Below, in pieces: positions 6,585-6,768 of a stretch of 6,768 bases of DNA. Location of the stretch: contig JAQWQN010000091.1 in the NCBI GenBank assembly GCA_029244465.1, positions 1 to 6,768 of the forward strand, in the 5' to 3' direction. The stretch is from Pseudomonadales bacterium (GTDB lineage: Bacteria > Pseudomonadota > Gammaproteobacteria > Pseudomonadales > Azotimanducaceae). The first letter of the stretch is position 1; each line of letters begins with the position of its first letter. The notes below the pieces were generated by a model, which did no database searches, was not told the DNA's origin, and saw only the letters and a list, made by a program, of their open reading frames with translations. Both the position numbers and the translations under genes were made by a program.

Positions 6585-6768
6585 TTGACCGTACTTAGAC
6601 ATTATTTCATTAGCGACAATCTAGATGATCTCGAAGCGTTAGAGGAGGAGTTAGAGCGTCAAGATGTTGAGACCACACAGATTCATGTGCTGAGCCTGGA
6701 TGACAGCGGTACTGAAAATCACGTTCATCTAAATGACGTCAGTTCATTCATGAAAAAAGACATTGTGC
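6585..6768 (+). CDS. Conserved proteobacterial protein, N-terminal 61 residues only
   Basis: The frame starts at TTG 6585 and runs off the window. An in-frame TAA lies directly before it (6582-6584), and the next in-frame ATG is deep inside the conserved part, so TTG is the only reasonable start. A GGGAGAG ribosome site at 6573-6579 supports it. The product opens with RHYFISDNLDDLEALEEELE and continues with QIHVLSLDD and SSFMKKDIV. From memory this matches a gammaproteobacterial family of about 150-180 residues, with a soluble alpha/beta N-terminus and C-terminal membrane helices, often annotated loosely as an NAD/FAD-utilizing enzyme or permease without experimental support. The membrane part lies outside the window. 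Its biochemical role is unknown. Confidence 0.85.
   Translation, partial: MTVLRHYFISDNLDDLEALEEELERQDVETTQIHVLSLDDSGTENHVHLNDVSSFMKKDIV

Overview
The window looks like ordinary chromosomal DNA of a proteobacterium, most likely a gammaproteobacterium. This is inferred from the roughly balanced base composition, the codon use, and the last gene, which resembles a small membrane-protein family I associate with Pseudomonas-like bacteria. The species cannot be named. There is no tRNA, rRNA, insertion sequence, CRISPR array or phage gene.

The left part (1-3153, plus strand) holds the 3' two thirds of a family III (CaiB/BaiF) CoA-transferase gene, then, after a 100-base gap, a complete 737-residue molybdopterin/tungstopterin enzyme. 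The second protein is the most interesting item here. Over its whole length it follows acetylene hydratase of Pelobacter acetylenicus, as I recall that sequence, rather than the usual nitrate, formate, DMSO or thiosulfate enzymes. It keeps the four cluster cysteines, the aspartate next to the cluster that is catalytic in acetylene hydratase, the lysine between cluster and pterin, the cysteine metal ligand and three of three pocket tryptophans. Two other pocket residues differ, so the substrate may differ. No signal peptide and no electron-transfer subunit gene are present, as expected for a cytoplasmic enzyme acting alone.

The middle part (3188-5559) holds an amidase-signature hydrolase on the minus strand, convergent with the pterin enzyme and separated from it by a perfect 8-bp hairpin. 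A class II aldolase/adducin-family protein is transcribed divergently from the amidase. The aldolase-like protein keeps the three zinc histidines but lacks the catalytic glutamate. CoA-transferase, hydratase-like enzyme, amidase and aldolase-like protein together look like a small-molecule catabolic neighbourhood. That is an inference, since they occupy at least three transcription units and their substrates are unknown.

The right part (5560-6768) holds small, poorly known genes: a doubtful minus-strand membrane ORF whose frame continues past stop codons, a two-helix membrane protein read from TTG (minus), a 67-residue protein with one C-terminal membrane segment read from GTG (plus), and the first 61 codons of a conserved gene read from TTG. 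Five of the six genes with a visible, confidently placed start use GTG or TTG.
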